A stretch of DNA of 22,092 nt from NCBI GenBank assembly GCA_002321305.1, contig DCMF01000134.1:1-22092 (forward strand), read 5' to 3'. The DNA is from Verrucomicrobia bacterium UBA1629 (lineage in GTDB: Bacteria > Verrucomicrobiota > Kiritimatiellia > RFP12 > UBA1067). This document shows, in pieces, positions 22,022 through 22,092 of the stretch. How positions within the stretch are numbered: the first letter of the stretch is position 1; each line of letters starts with the position of its first letter. Made by a program: the position numbers and the translations under genes. The notes under the pieces are model-generated. The model made no database searches. It saw only the letters and a list, made by a program, of their open reading frames with translations, and had not been told where the DNA came from.

Positions 22022-22092
22022 ATGAAGAAGCAGACCATCACCGACAACACCATCGACTCCGACGTGCTGGCCTACACGGTCGGCGAAGACCC
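22022..22092 (+). CDS. Start of a gene cut by the window end; possibly argininosuccinate lyase
   Basis: Only 23 full codons are visible, beginning MKKQTITDN. The stretch DVLAYTVGED recalls the segment near the start of the Bacteroidetes-type argininosuccinate lyase, which has a similar FTVGRD. That comparison is from memory and covers few residues, so the function is tentative. The open frame, the leaderless-type promoter and the strand shared with every other gene support that it is a real gene. Confidence 0.55.
   Translation, partial: MKKQTITDNTIDSDVLAYTVGED

Noticed and set aside
1..22092. Insertion sequences, phage genes or tRNA-linked islands
   Set aside because: No transposase, integrase, tRNA or terminal inverted repeats were seen; all genes are co-directional with similar base composition.

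Overview
The window is a gene-dense, high-GC stretch in which every supported gene (18, the last one cut by the window end) lies on the + strand, with gaps mostly under 130 bp. The genes point to a Gram-negative, anaerobic, carbohydrate-degrading bacterium: WaaA (Kdo transferase) and a TonB-dependent receptor imply an outer membrane, rubrerythrin implies anaerobic life with oxidative-stress defence, and a secreted GH2 beta-galactosidase, GH127 glycosidase, DUF1080 protein and SGNH hydrolase suit a glycan-rich gut or rumen habitat. The mix of families suggests the PVC superphylum (Kiritimatiellota/Lentisphaerota-like). This placement is an inference from gene content; no rRNA or marker phylogeny was available.

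Layout: (1) 31-3557, secreted LacZ-type beta-galactosidase followed 4 nt later by purN. (2) 3550-9507, dnaX, nfeD-like, rubrerythrin, a DUF1080 protein, proB, nnrD and coaD, read as one series after a promoter embedded in the end of purN. (3) 9529-13696, SGNH hydrolase, an AroQ-TyrA fusion, and a TonB-dependent receptor. (4) 13722-15566, an unrecognised 579-aa protein with its own promoter and a strongly structured 5' leader. (5) 15624-18730, an RlmI/K-type methyltransferase, a NeuD/PglD-like acyltransferase and waaA. (6) 18744-21993, a XylR-like AraC-family regulator followed by a GH127 glycosidase; a direct repeat between them looks like the regulator's operator. (7) 22005-22092, promoter and first codons of a further gene, possibly argH.

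Two patterns cut across the genes. First, promoters are easy to see because AT-rich extended -10 boxes (TGG or TGC followed by TATAAT) stand out from the GC-rich background. In five cases the start codon lies 7-8 nt after the -10 hexamer, so those mRNAs should be leaderless; three other genes have a real 5' leader. Second, several conserved enzymes (LacZ, the methyltransferase, and WaaA three times) carry short in-frame tandem arrays of 7-, 8- or 9-bp units in loops or linkers, and a related decamer array forms a long hairpin between two genes. These arrays share purine-strand units such as GGAAGAR, GGATGAG and GGACAGN, and look like one family of expanding or inserted minisatellites. They are the best candidate here for something undescribed. 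I saw no CRISPR array, tRNA, rRNA, insertion sequence or phage gene.
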